Shown piece by piece: positions 1-6,739 of a stretch of DNA of 17,965 nt; the stretch's first letter is position 1; each line of letters opens with the position of its first letter. The notes under the pieces were generated by a model. The model had not been told where the DNA came from. It ran no database searches and saw only the letters and a program-made list of their open reading frames with translations. The stretch is from Clostridium sp. UBA699 (lineage in GTDB: Bacteria; Bacillota; Clostridia; Clostridiales; Clostridiaceae): contig DBML01000013.1 in the NCBI GenBank assembly GCA_002298915.1, forward strand, positions 1-17,965, in the 5' to 3' direction. A program made the translations under genes and the position numbers.

Positions 1-498
1 ATAGTGAACGGACTCATGACAACCATACACTCCTACACCAACGACCAGAAGATACTCGACATGCCGCACAGCGACCTGAGAAGGGCAAGGGCAGCAGCAT
101 TATCCATGATACCTACAACAACAGGCGCAGCGAAGGCGGTTTCACTTGTGCTCCCGCAGCTCAAGGGAAAGCTCAACGGGATGGCGCTGAGGGTACCTAC
201 CCCAACAGTATCCTGCACGGATCTCGTATGCGAGCTCGGCAAGGAAGTCACAAAGGAAGAAGTCAACGCGGCTCTCAAGAAAGCTTCAGAAGGTGAACTC
301 AAGGGAATACTCGGATTCTGCGAAGAGCCTCTCGTATCTGTAGATTTCAAGGGCGACGCAAGATCCTCGATAATAGACGCGCTTTCGACAATGGTCATAG
401 GACCTAAGATGGTCAAAGTCCTTTCATGGTACGACAACGAATTCGGATACTCACAGAGGCTTGCAGACCTCACAAAATTCGTAGCTGACAAGCTTTAG
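1..498 (+). CDS. gap: Glyceraldehyde-3-phosphate dehydrogenase, C-terminal part (5' end outside window)
   Basis: This is the C-terminal half of the glycolytic enzyme that oxidises glyceraldehyde 3-phosphate to 1,3-bisphosphoglycerate with NAD+ in the cytoplasm. The frame is open from base 1, so the gene runs in from the left and the nucleotide-binding domain with the catalytic cysteine is not visible. Seen here are the catalytic-domain signatures TTIHSYTNDQ (the conserved active-site histidine), DLRRARAAALSMIPT, GAAKAV, RVPTPTVS, GILGFCEEPLVS and the C-terminal SWYDNEFGYS segment, ending at TAG 496-498. About 165 residues of a usual 330-340 are present. A perfect 9-bp inverted repeat lies just after the stop. 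The next gene is not pgk, the usual partner in many Firmicutes, but a small ORF followed by pyk. Family identity is near certain; the phosphorylating NAD type is inferred from similarity. Confidence 0.97.
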   Translation: MVNGLMTTIHSYTNDQKILDMPHSDLRRARAAALSMIPTTTGAAKAVSLVLPQLKGKLNGMALRVPTPTVSCTDLVCELGKEVTKEEVNAALKKASEGELKGILGFCEEPLVSVDFKGDARSSIIDALSTMVIGPKMVKVLSWYDNEFGYSQRLADLTKFVADKL

Positions 499-508
499 CA
501 AACTCCAT

Positions 509-538
509 GGCAGACAATTAGACACACGGTTGTCTGCC
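509..538 (+). repeat. Perfect 9-bp inverted repeat (hairpin) after gap
   Basis: GGCAGACAA at 509-517 can pair with TTGTCTGCC at 530-538, leaving a 12-base loop. No T-run follows (the next bases are TGATACCCC), so this is not a standard intrinsic terminator. It may be a weak terminator, an RNA 3'-end stabiliser or an attenuation element between gap and the small downstream gene. The pairing is seen; the role is unknown. Confidence 0.55.
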
Positions 539-591
539 TGATACCCCTTCACTTCTATGGACAAAATATTGATGAAAGAGGTGTATAATTT

Positions 592-762
592 ATGGAAAAC
601 TGGGAACAGATGATTCATGTAGCAAATGATTGTGTAAGTTATGAGAAAGCTTCAGAAAAAAAAGCATCGAACTCAAGGAAAATCTGTAAAGAATGCACGC
701 AGTATGCTGACGGTGCCTGCCTGAAAGACCTTTTCGACAGCGCACTCATAACCATAGACTAA
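592..762 (+). CDS. Small cysteine-containing hypothetical protein (56 aa)
   Basis: This short reading frame lies between gap and pyk. It starts at ATG 592, about 9 bases after a good ribosome site (AAAGAGGTG), and ends at TAA 760-762. The 56-residue product begins MENWEQMIHVANDC and is charged in the middle. Its C-terminal half carries a compact cysteine cluster, CKECTQYADGACLKDLF, that could bind one metal ion or Fe-S cluster together with the N-terminal Cys14. It ends in an acidic tail, ALITID. No signal peptide or membrane segment is present. A strong terminator follows at once, so it is probably the last gene of the gap transcript. I do not recognise a named family. The ribosome site, cysteine spacing and position before a terminator argue that it is a real gene. 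Confidence 0.72.
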   Translation: MENWEQMIHVANDCVSYEKASEKKASNSRKICKECTQYADGACLKDLFDSALITID

Positions 763-784
763 GAATATAACAGACAAGAATATT

Positions 785-820
785 TGCTCCTGGGATGAAA
801 ATCCCAGGGCATTTGTTTGT
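785..820 (+). terminator. Rho-independent terminator before pyk
   Basis: The stem TGC-(T bulge)-CCTGGGAT at 785-796 pairs with ATCCCAGGGCA at 801-811 around a GAAA tetraloop, and TTTGTTTGT follows. It ends the gap/small-gene transcript and separates it from pyk, whose ribosome site begins about 25 bases later. Read-through or attenuation into pyk is possible because no convincing pyk promoter is visible after it. Confidence 0.85.
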
Positions 821-858
821 CACAGAAAAATAGAATATTTTACAAGAGGAGAGAAAAC

Positions 859-2616
859 ATGCAAAAAACTAAAATGGTATTTACTATAGGGCCTGCAAGC
901 CAGAGCGAGGAAGTGCTTTCCAAGCTGATTGAAGCAGGTATGAACGCTTCAAGGCACAACTTTTCCCACGGAACCCACGAAGAGCACAAAGAGCGTATGA
1001 ACCTCATAAAGCAAATGAGGAAGAAATACAACAAGCATATAGCAATCATGCTGGACACGAAAGGACCTGAAATAAGAACCGGGAACTTCGTTGAAAAGCA
1101 GGTTGAGCTCAAGGAGGGAACCGAATTCACAGTTTACTGCGGCGAGACAGTTATAGGGGATGCAGGGAAGTGTTCCATATCCTACGGAGGACTTTGCAAT
1201 GACGTTAAAAGCGGCGACAGGATACTTATAGACGACGGCTTGGTTGAACTCCGGGTAAAAAATGTTGAAGGCAATAGAATAAATACCATTGTCCAGAACA
1301 GCGGCTTCGTAGGAAACCATAAGGGTGTTAACGTACCCGGGGTTGCAGTTTCACTGCCAGCGATGACAGAAAAGGATATCGAAGACCTCATATTCGGATG
1401 CGAGATGGAGGTTGATATAGTAGCTGCGTCCTTCATAAGGAAGGCGGCGGATGTTCTTGCCATAAGGAAGGTGCTGGAATCCAACGGCGGCTCAGACATA
1501 CAGATATTCTCGAAGATTGAGAACCGCGAAGGCGTCGACAACATCGACGAGATAATAAAGTTCTCAGACGGTATCATGGTTGCAAGAGGGGACATGGGAG
1601 TCGAAATCCCAATTGAAGAGGTGCCGCTTGCACAGAAGATGATAATCGAAAAATGCAACAAGGCCGGCAAGGCAGTAATAACTGCAACGCAGATGCTCGA
1701 CTCCATGATCAGGAACCCGAGACCAACAAGGGCCGAAGCCTCGGATGTTGCCAACGCGATATTCGACGGCACCGATGCCATAATGCTCAGCGGAGAGTCC
1801 GCAAACGGAAAATATCCAGTTGAAGCGGCAATGACGATGTCAAGCATAGCACAAGCAGCAGAAGCCCACATGGACTACGATGCTATACTGAACGCGAAAA
1901 AGGGGAAACACCTGCAGAACGTGCCTAACGCAATTTGCCTCGCAACCTGCTCAACAGCCGCAGAGCTTAAAGCCTCAGCCATAATAACGGCGACACAGAG
2001 CGGCCACACAGCAAGGACAGTATCCATGTACAGGCCTGCATGCAACATAATTGCTGTCACCCCTGGCGAGAAGGTGGCAAGGAAACTGGCTTTAAACTGG
2101 GGTGTTGTAGCCGTTAGCGCGCCTGCCATGAAGAGCACTGACGAGCTCATAGAGAAATCCGTAGCCATCTCCCTAAACTCAGGTTTCATAAGCAAAGGCG
2201 ACCTCGTTGTCATCGCTGCTGGTGTCCCTGTTGACCTTTCAGGCTCGACAAACATGCTGAAGGTGCATGTGGTCGGGGACATCCTTGTTCAGGGAAGGGG
2301 AGCCGGTTCAAGGCCGGGCTTCGGCAACGTCAAGATAGTCAAGAACCCTGATGATGCACTGAAGCTCATTGAAAGGGATGATATCCTTGTGATTGAGCAC
2401 CTCGACAGCAGATACATCGCTGCCCTCGAAAAGGTAGCGGGAGTAATAGCAGAGGAAGGCGGAATGACCTCGCACCTGGCAATAGAATGCATAAGCAGGG
2501 AGATCCCGATAATATGCGGAGCCGGCGGAGCAACTGGCATCCTCAGGAACGGTTCGTTCATAAGCATGGACGTAAGAAGAGGAATAGTATACAACGGAAG
2601 GGCCAACATATCCTAA
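859..2616 (+). CDS. pyk: Pyruvate kinase with C-terminal PEP-utiliser-type domain
   Basis: The enzyme transfers phosphate from phosphoenolpyruvate to ADP, giving pyruvate and ATP, the last step of glycolysis. The start is ATG 859, about 7 bases after AAGAGGAG. An in-frame TTG at 817 lies on the terminator's T-rich tail and is unlikely. The 585-residue length matches the long Bacillus-type form (about 585 residues) rather than the short form of about 470. Seen are the RxNFSHG motif (residues 32-38), DTKGPEIRTG, the active-site lysine segment FSKIENREG, MVARGDMGVEIP, the ATQMLDSMI signature and GTDAIMLSGESA. The Glu in KGPEIRTG is the residue typical of K+-dependent enzymes. After about residue 470 comes the extra domain, with GGMTSHLAIE carrying His539 in the phosphohistidine position of PEP-utilising enzymes. 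Residue 33 is His where Leu, Ile or Phe is common. A strong terminator follows. Confidence 0.97.
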   Translation: MQKTKMVFTIGPASQSEEVLSKLIEAGMNASRHNFSHGTHEEHKERMNLIKQMRKKYNKHIAIMLDTKGPEIRTGNFVEKQVELKEGTEFTVYCGETVIGDAGKCSISYGGLCNDVKSGDRILIDDGLVELRVKNVEGNRINTIVQNSGFVGNHKGVNVPGVAVSLPAMTEKDIEDLIFGCEMEVDIVAASFIRKAADVLAIRKVLESNGGSDIQIFSKIENREGVDNIDEIIKFSDGIMVARGDMGVEIPIEEVPLAQKMIIEKCNKAGKAVITATQMLDSMIRNPRPTRAEASDVANAIFDGTDAIMLSGESANGKYPVEAAMTMSSIAQAAEAHMDYDAILNAKKGKHLQNVPNAICLATCSTAAELKASAIITATQSGHTARTVSMYRPACNIIAVTPGEKVARKLALNWGVVAVSAPAMKSTDELIEKSVAISLNSGFISKGDLVVIAAGVPVDLSGSTNMLKVHVVGDILVQGRGAGSRPGFGNVKIVKNPDDALKLIERDDILVIEHLDSRYIAALEKVAGVIAEEGGMTSHLAIECISREIPIICGAGGATGILRNGSFISMDVRRGIVYNGRANIS

Positions 2617-2620
2617 CAAG

Positions 2621-2658
2621 AAAAAGCTGCCTGCAGAAAAATTCTGCGGCAGTTTTTT
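2621..2658 (+). terminator. Terminator after pyk
   Basis: CTGCC-T-GCAGAA at 2627-2638 pairs with TTCTGC-GGCAG at 2642-2652 with one bulged T, followed by six T's at 2653-2658. An A-run precedes the stem. It lies a few bases past the pyk stop codon. Confidence 0.93.
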
Positions 2659-2690
2659 GCTTTATATTGATTGAAAATTCAGAATAAACA

Positions 2691-2719
2691 TTGAAGTTTA
2701 TTGCAGACAGGAATATAAT
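2691..2719 (+). promoter_or_regulatory. Sigma-A-type promoter of the ferredoxin operon
   Basis: The -35 box TTGAAG (2691-2696) and a perfect -10 box TATAAT (2714-2719) are separated by 17 bases. The predicted transcript starts about 35 bases before the ferredoxin ATG and immediately follows the pyk terminator. No operator-like repeat is obvious in it. Confidence 0.82.
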
Positions 2720-2763
2720 TATCATACGAACAAAATATTTTATGGGAAAAGGGAGGAGTTTTG

Positions 2764-2952
2764 ATGAAAGCTGTAATTGACAGGGAAAATTGCATTGGAT
2801 GCGGGCTGTGTGCATCAGTCTGCGCCGAGGTTTTCGAGATGGCAGACGACGGAAAGGCTAAGGTAATAGTCGAAGTGGTTCCTTCAGAACTTGAAAGCTG
2901 CGCCAATGATGCCAAAGAACAGTGCCCTGTAAGCGTTATTTCTATAGAATAG
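2764..2952 (+). CDS. Single-cluster [4Fe-4S] ferredoxin (62 aa)
   Basis: This is a small soluble electron carrier. ATG 2764 is chosen over the in-frame TTG at 2761 because GGGAGGAG (2751-2758) sits 5 bases before the ATG and only 2 before the TTG. The 62-residue protein has CIGCGLC (Cys10, Cys13, Cys16) plus Cys54 in a CP pair as the four cluster ligands. Cys20 and Cys46 sit where one-cluster ferredoxins of the Thermotoga type carry a structural disulfide. The second CxxCxxC motif of clostridial 2[4Fe-4S] ferredoxins is absent. It is the first gene of a tight operon with a ferritin-like protein, a cysteine-rich protein, an unknown protein and a radical SAM enzyme. It could supply the reducing electron to the radical SAM cluster or to the diiron protein; that is inference. 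Confidence 0.93.
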   Translation: MKAVIDRENCIGCGLCASVCAEVFEMADDGKAKVIVEVVPSELESCANDAKEQCPVSVISIE

Positions 2953-2970
2953 GAAAAAGGGGGATTTGAT

Positions 2971-3456
2971 ATGGTCGATTTGAATTTTGCTATAAATATG
3001 GAGAATGAAGGCGAAAAATACTACATGGACCAGGCAGAAAAGAACAAGGACAACGCACTTTACACTGTCTGTCTAAGCCTTGCAAACGATGAAAAAAGAC
3101 ATGCTCAGATTCTGATAAATAAAATGAACCAGATGCCTTACGTTCTGGGCCCGATGGACACCCTGAAGCAGGCAAAAGATGTTTTTGAAGGCCTCGGAGA
3201 CATGAAGCTCCCACAGAAGGGCACTTTGAACCAGTTCGATTTCTACAGGATGGCTGTCGATATAGAGCAGAAAAGCATTGCTCTATATACTGAATACAAG
3301 GCACAATCTCAAAACGAAAAGGAAAAAGAACTCTTTGATTACCTGATCAAACAGGAAAAGCAGCACTTCGAAACCCTTGATGAGATTTCGAGGATGATCA
3401 GGCAGTCCATGGAGCTTTTTGAGAATGCTGAATTCGGGCTGAGACCTGAGTACTAA
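2971..3456 (+). CDS. Ferritin-like diiron protein (rubrerythrin/COG1633-type, no rubredoxin domain)
   Basis: This four-helix-bundle protein probably carries a diiron site and acts in peroxide or oxygen reduction or iron handling in the cytoplasm. The start ATG 2971 follows AAGGGGGAT. The 161 residues are nearly all helical and contain both halves of the ligand pattern. The first half has Glu11/Glu13 in the first helix and DEKRH (Glu41, His44). The second half has Glu99 in DIEQKSIALY and QEKQH (Glu129, His132). A rubredoxin-like C-terminal domain, usual in classical rubrerythrins, is missing; the ferredoxin encoded 18 bases upstream may be the electron donor instead (inference). Classical rubrerythrin is therefore less likely than the stand-alone ferritin-like family. 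Confidence 0.87.
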   Translation: MVDLNFAINMENEGEKYYMDQAEKNKDNALYTVCLSLANDEKRHAQILINKMNQMPYVLGPMDTLKQAKDVFEGLGDMKLPQKGTLNQFDFYRMAVDIEQKSIALYTEYKAQSQNEKEKELFDYLIKQEKQHFETLDEISRMIRQSMELFENAEFGLRPEY

Positions 3457-3474
3457 CGTTAGAGGTGAACGGTT

Positions 3475-3684
3475 ATGGAGAAAAAAACGGATTTGGCTCC
3501 CGACAAGGAGCTAGAAGCACAGTGCACATGCCCAGGCTGCCCCAGCTTCATAAACTGCGGCAAGACAGCATTCTGCCTTGCGGGCGTTAGCAGCTGCATC
3601 AAGACCGAGCTCGGGTGCATATGCCCGGGGTGTCCTGTGTACGTGAAAAAAGGTTTCGACCGCAACTACTTCTGCATCAGGTAG
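3475..3684 (+). CDS. Cysteine-rich DUF2769-type protein (69 aa)
   Basis: The start is ATG 3475 after AGAGGTGA, 18 bases beyond the ferritin-like gene. The 69-residue product has ten cysteines, with two copies of a CxCPGCP motif (Cys17, 19, 22 and Cys48, 50, 53). The others are Cys28, 34, 41 and 67, the last in a YFC ending. This fits what I recall of the DUF2769 family of small cysteine-rich proteins from anaerobic bacteria and methanogens, which has no known function. The two-fold arrangement suggests binding of two metal centres or clusters. It sits in the middle of a redox operon, which supports a metal-binding or electron-transfer role, but no activity can be assigned. Family assignment is from memory of its motif. 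Confidence 0.82.
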   Translation: MEKKTDLAPDKELEAQCTCPGCPSFINCGKTAFCLAGVSSCIKTELGCICPGCPVYVKKGFDRNYFCIR

Positions 3685-3723
3685 ATTGACTGTTCCCGAA
3701 GCCTTTGATTGGGGTGATTTCTA

Positions 3724-4512
3724 ATGCTTAGATTTGAAATGCCTGATGCGGATAAAGCATATAAAGGAACTGGTGTATCCATAGGCCTCGACAGAGGCCT
3801 TTTGGTATATTACGGAGGAAACATGCTTGTTGAGGAGGGGATGGGGATAGGCGCCTGCGCCATGCAGGCTGGCGGCTATACATACTTCGCCTCTGTAAAA
3901 AACGTAAAGAGGGACGGGGATCACATCGAGGTGGAATACGCTTTAGACAGGAGGCTTGAATACAGCGTTTTCGGAATCAAGTCGAAGCTGATGACAAAAT
4001 TCCAGGAGCAGTGGGCTACCTATTTCTACATGAAGTTTGAGAAGATCCAGGAAAAGCTGCTGAGACACGGCGATTACATAAAGAAACTCTTCAAAGTGGA
4101 GCTGGTTTTTGCAGAGGTTCCTGCACTTGGAGTTGTAAGAACGACCTATGACATCGGGGGAAATCACGTCCATGTTGACGTAAGCTGCACAATGAAAGAG
4201 GACAAGTTCAAGCTTTTCCTGATGAACGAGGTAGGGGGCAGCATATTTGACAGAAGCACTTCAGGCGGAGTACAATCATTACCGCCCACCGGCTGGTGCA
4301 GAATGCCTGAAGAATGCGAGCTCTTCAGCGAGGCACTATCGCTGGCGTTCAAGCTGGTCGAAAGGAAAGTCCCGGGTAACGTCACAAGTAGGCTTTACTG
4401 GGGACGAGAGCTAATTGAAGGAACCTTCTCCTGGTCAGGCTTCGAAAGCGAAATCCGATGCGGGACGGGAAGCTTTGAAAACTACGGGTATTCGATCATA
4501 TTCAGGGGGTGA
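3724..4512 (+). CDS. Unrecognised 262-residue soluble protein
   Basis: The start is ATG 3724 behind GGGGTGAT, and TGA 4510-4512 ends it 4 bases before the radical SAM start, so the two are almost certainly co-translated. I recognise no family. The N-terminal third is glycine-rich and looks beta-stranded (GTGVSIGLDRGLLVYYGG, GIGACAMQAGGYTYFASV). A charged helical middle follows (KFEKIQEKLLRHGDYIKKLFKVEL), then beta-type segments with GGNHVHVDVSC, and a C-terminal CGTGSFENYGYSIIF. No signal peptide, transmembrane helix or classical nucleotide-binding loop is visible. There are four cysteines (residues about 44, 156, 191 and 239) and a His-Val-His pair that could bind metal. Its place beside a radical SAM enzyme makes it a candidate partner or substrate-binding protein, which is inference only. 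Confidence 0.88.
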   Translation: MLRFEMPDADKAYKGTGVSIGLDRGLLVYYGGNMLVEEGMGIGACAMQAGGYTYFASVKNVKRDGDHIEVEYALDRRLEYSVFGIKSKLMTKFQEQWATYFYMKFEKIQEKLLRHGDYIKKLFKVELVFAEVPALGVVRTTYDIGGNHVHVDVSCTMKEDKFKLFLMNEVGGSIFDRSTSGGVQSLPPTGWCRMPEECELFSEALSLAFKLVERKVPGNVTSRLYWGRELIEGTFSWSGFESEIRCGTGSFENYGYSIIFRG

Positions 4513-4516
4513 GGCA

Positions 4517-5827
4517 ATGGGAGCAAAGAAGGTAATGCTTGTTTATCCATATTTCTATACGGGTAGGAAAAGAGATCAGATTTTCCCTCCGCTCGGCATC
4601 GGCATGCTCTCTGCACTGCTGAAGGCGAAGGGGCTTGAGGTGATGATCCTTGACTGCACCTTCCTTACCATGGAGGAAGCGTTATGCAGAGCAGAAAGCT
4701 TCAACCCGGAGATAACAGGGTTTTATGTCATGACAACCCTTGCCAACAACTCCTTCAGGCTTGCAGAAAGCCTCCGCAAAGCGAACCCGGCATGCATCTA
4801 TGCTGCAGGGGGACCTCTTCCAACGCTTTACCCTGAAAGATTCGCCAGGTATTTCGACTTCGTTTTCAGGGGAGAGGCCGCAAGGAGCTTTCCGGATTTC
4901 TGCAGCGATTTGCTGGACTCCGAAAACAGGGCGGGATTCGTAAGAACCATGTTGCCCGAGCGATACCCCGGCATATACAGCGAAATGCCTGAAGTGCTTG
5001 GTTCAGAAGCTCTGCACATGACGAAAGAGGAGATAGACTCACTGCCGATACCAGACAGGAGCTGCTTCGAACACGAGAAATACCAGGCTCTCGGGATCGA
5101 GTGCTCGGGTAAAAAAACAGCATCCATAATGATGACATACGGATGCCCTTTCTCCTGCGACTTCTGCTCAAAGCCCATATTCGGGAACAAAGTCAGGTAC
5201 AGAAGCCTGGACAGCGTCTTCGAGGAGATAAGGGACATAGTATCCTACGGCTATGACCATCTTTGGATTGCCGACGACCTGTTCACTAACAGCGAGGAGT
5301 ACCTCAGGGGCTTCTGCGATAGGCTTATGGAGGAAAGAACCGAGGTTTCCTGGAGCTGCCTTTCGAGAGTAGACACGATAACCGGCAGCACCGCCAGGAT
5401 GATGAGGGCTGCGGGCTGCGGAAAGGTGTACCTCGGGATAGAATCAGGAAGCGACGAGGTGCTTAAGCTGATGAACAAAAGGATAGACCTGCAGAAGGTG
5501 CTGAGCGGTGTGGAGACGTTCAAAAGCAGCGGCATAGACTGCGCAGGATTCTTCATAGTTGGCTATCCCGGCGAGACAGTTGATACGATCGAAAGCACCT
5601 TCGCGTTTGCGCTTTCCCTCGGCCTAGACGAGATATCCTTCAACGTGCCGTATCCGCTGCCGGGCTCTAAGCTGTACGACCGTGTGAAGGATGTAAGTGA
5701 TGACGACTGGAACTTTGAGAACGAGACAAGGTTCCTCTACAGGAGCGAGTTCGATGAGGGGTGGCTGAAGAGAAGGATAGAGGAAACCATGAAGGAGTTT
5801 AATAGTAAGAGAGAAAGACCCCGATGA
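4517..5827 (+). CDS. Radical SAM enzyme with B12-binding-type N-terminal domain
   Basis: The start is ATG 4517, because GGGGGTGAGG lies just before it and overlaps the previous stop. An earlier in-frame start at 4415 lies inside the upstream gene and encodes an unrelated-looking leader. The 436-residue protein has a Rossmann-like N-terminus of the cobalamin-binding type (PPLGIGMLSALLKAKGLEV, then GGPLPTLYPERF and DFVFRGEAA). The DxHxxG histidine motif that ligates cobalt is not seen, so B12 use is uncertain. The radical SAM core has CPFSCDFC (Cys210, 214, 217) for the [4Fe-4S] cluster that cleaves S-adenosylmethionine. Conserved later segments are GIESGSDEVL, FIVGYPGET and NVPYPLPGS. The layout matches the BchE/methyltransferase-like B12-radical SAM group; the substrate is unknown. 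It closes the ferredoxin operon, and its stop codon is inside the terminator loop. Confidence 0.92.
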   Translation: MGAKKVMLVYPYFYTGRKRDQIFPPLGIGMLSALLKAKGLEVMILDCTFLTMEEALCRAESFNPEITGFYVMTTLANNSFRLAESLRKANPACIYAAGGPLPTLYPERFARYFDFVFRGEAARSFPDFCSDLLDSENRAGFVRTMLPERYPGIYSEMPEVLGSEALHMTKEEIDSLPIPDRSCFEHEKYQALGIECSGKKTASIMMTYGCPFSCDFCSKPIFGNKVRYRSLDSVFEEIRDIVSYGYDHLWIADDLFTNSEEYLRGFCDRLMEERTEVSWSCLSRVDTITGSTARMMRAAGCGKVYLGIESGSDEVLKLMNKRIDLQKVLSGVETFKSSGIDCAGFFIVGYPGETVDTIESTFAFALSLGLDEISFNVPYPLPGSKLYDRVKDVSDDDWNFENETRFLYRSEFDEGWLKRRIEETMKEFNSKRERPR

Positions 5828-5843
5828 GGGTCTTTTTTTTTTT
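5814..5843 (+). terminator. Terminator overlapping the end of the radical SAM gene
   Basis: AAAGACCC (5814-5821) pairs with GGGTCTTT (5828-5835) around a six-base loop, followed by a long T-run to 5843. The left stem arm encodes the last residues of the radical SAM protein, and its TGA stop (5825-5827) is in the loop. Confidence 0.93.
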
Positions 5844-5870
5844 GCTGATGTTCAGTGGCTAGGAGCAATA

Positions 5871-5882
5871 TCGGCTTGCCGA
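5871..5882. repeat. Small perfect inverted repeat TCGGC-TT-GCCGA
   Basis: A 5-bp perfect inverted repeat with a 2-base centre lies between the radical SAM terminator and the promoter of the VTC operon. It could be part of an operator, but it is more than 60 bases upstream of the -10 box. Nothing else recognisable, such as a known riboswitch, was seen in 5844-5945. Confidence 0.3.
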
Positions 5883-5948
5883 CAGCATGAAAGTTAAAAT
5901 AACATAATCTTTACACAGTCTTTTTATACTGATACCGCATTTGCCCTT

Positions 5949-5954
5949 TATAAT
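5949..5954 (+). promoter_or_regulatory. -10 box of the VTC operon promoter
   Basis: A perfect TATAAT lies 38 bases before the GTG start. No good -35 hexamer is found 16-18 bases upstream, so the promoter may be weak, activator-dependent or use another sigma factor. The exact start of transcription is not determined. Confidence 0.5.
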
Positions 5955-5986
5955 AAGGCTATCAACAGAACAAGGGAGGGAGAAAT

Positions 5987-6739
5987 GTGGCAATCAAGTC
6001 TTTCAAGAGATACGAAAAAAAATACCTGCTGGATGAAGAGCAGTACAACATCCTCCTGCCGAGATTGCTCGAGCATATGGATCCAGACGAGCACTGCAGA
6101 TCGGGCAAAACGTACAATATCCACAATGTTTATTATGATACAGAAGAGAGCGACGTGATCAGGCACTCCATTTCAACGCCATATTACAAGGAGAAGCTGA
6201 GGCTAAGGAGCTACAAGATTCCTGAATGTCAGGACGACAAGGTGTTCCTTGAGCTGAAAAAGAAGATCAACGGGATAGTCAACAAGCGCAGGGCAGTTAT
6301 GACCTTCGGTGAAGCTCAGAGATTCCTCGCTGAAGGCGTAAAACCAGCTTTGGGTGACTTCAAGAACGAGCAGGTGCTGAACGAGGTAGAATACTACATC
6401 AGCAGAAATGCCGTTCACCCTGCGATTTACATCGGTTACCAGAGGATGGCCTTCTTTGCCAAGGAAAACAGAGACTTCAGGGTGACCTTCGATTCCAGGA
6501 TATTGACGAGAAGGGATGACCTGGGCCTTGAGCAGGGTTTTTTCGGAGAAGACATACTTGGAAAAGGAAGGTTCCTCATGGAGGTAAAGATACTGGGAGC
6601 GATGCCGCTCTGGTTCGCTGAAACGCTGGCTGAGAATTACATCTACAGCTCGCATTTTTCGAAATACGGACAGGAGTACATCAAACGGGTTGAAGAAGCC
6701 CGGAATATGAATACAGGGAGTTTGAGGCAGATATGTTAG
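5987..6739 (+). CDS. VTC-domain protein (polyphosphate polymerase-like)
   Basis: The VTC domain forms a beta-barrel tunnel that, in yeast Vtc4, makes polyphosphate from ATP; bacterial members are annotated as polyphosphate polymerase-like, but few are tested. The start is GTG 5987 after AGGGAGGGAG; an ATG two bases earlier is in another frame. The 250-residue protein has the family's order of basic and acidic tunnel residues: KRYEKKY (7-13), KEKLRLRSYK with Arg72 and Arg74, FLELKKK (Glu89, Lys91), NKRR (Lys100-Arg102), Arg165/Asp169/Arg171, MEVKI (Glu199, Lys201) and SKYGQEY. The catalytic pattern therefore looks intact. Its last seven bases overlap the start of the DUF4956 membrane-protein gene, so the pair is co-translated. 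The polymer made, if any, is not proven by the sequence. Confidence 0.92.
   Translation: MAIKSFKRYEKKYLLDEEQYNILLPRLLEHMDPDEHCRSGKTYNIHNVYYDTEESDVIRHSISTPYYKEKLRLRSYKIPECQDDKVFLELKKKINGIVNKRRAVMTFGEAQRFLAEGVKPALGDFKNEQVLNEVEYYISRNAVHPAIYIGYQRMAFFAKENRDFRVTFDSRILTRRDDLGLEQGFFGEDILGKGRFLMEVKILGAMPLWFAETLAENYIYSSHFSKYGQEYIKRVEEARNMNTGSLRQIC

Noticed and set aside
33..491. 152-residue minus-strand frame opposite gap
   Set aside because: It is a shadow of a highly conserved gene, with no ribosome site and no recognisable motif.
1182..1871. 229-residue minus-strand frame opposite pyk
   Set aside because: Ser/Ile/Met-rich composition typical of antisense shadows; pyk is certain on the plus strand.
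4415..4516. Longer N-terminus for the radical SAM protein
   Set aside because: It lies inside the upstream gene, has no ribosome site, and the 34 extra residues look like out-of-frame translation; ATG 4517 has a clear site.
2764..5827. Selenocysteine codons (in-frame TGA) in the redox genes
   Set aside because: Clostridial relatives make selenoproteins, but the TGA codons here are normal gene ends followed directly by the next start or a terminator, and no coding similarity continues past them.
5844..5945. Possible riboswitch upstream of the VTC operon
   Set aside because: Only a small 5-bp inverted repeat is visible; it lies upstream of the likely -10 box and matches no known riboswitch pattern I can recall.
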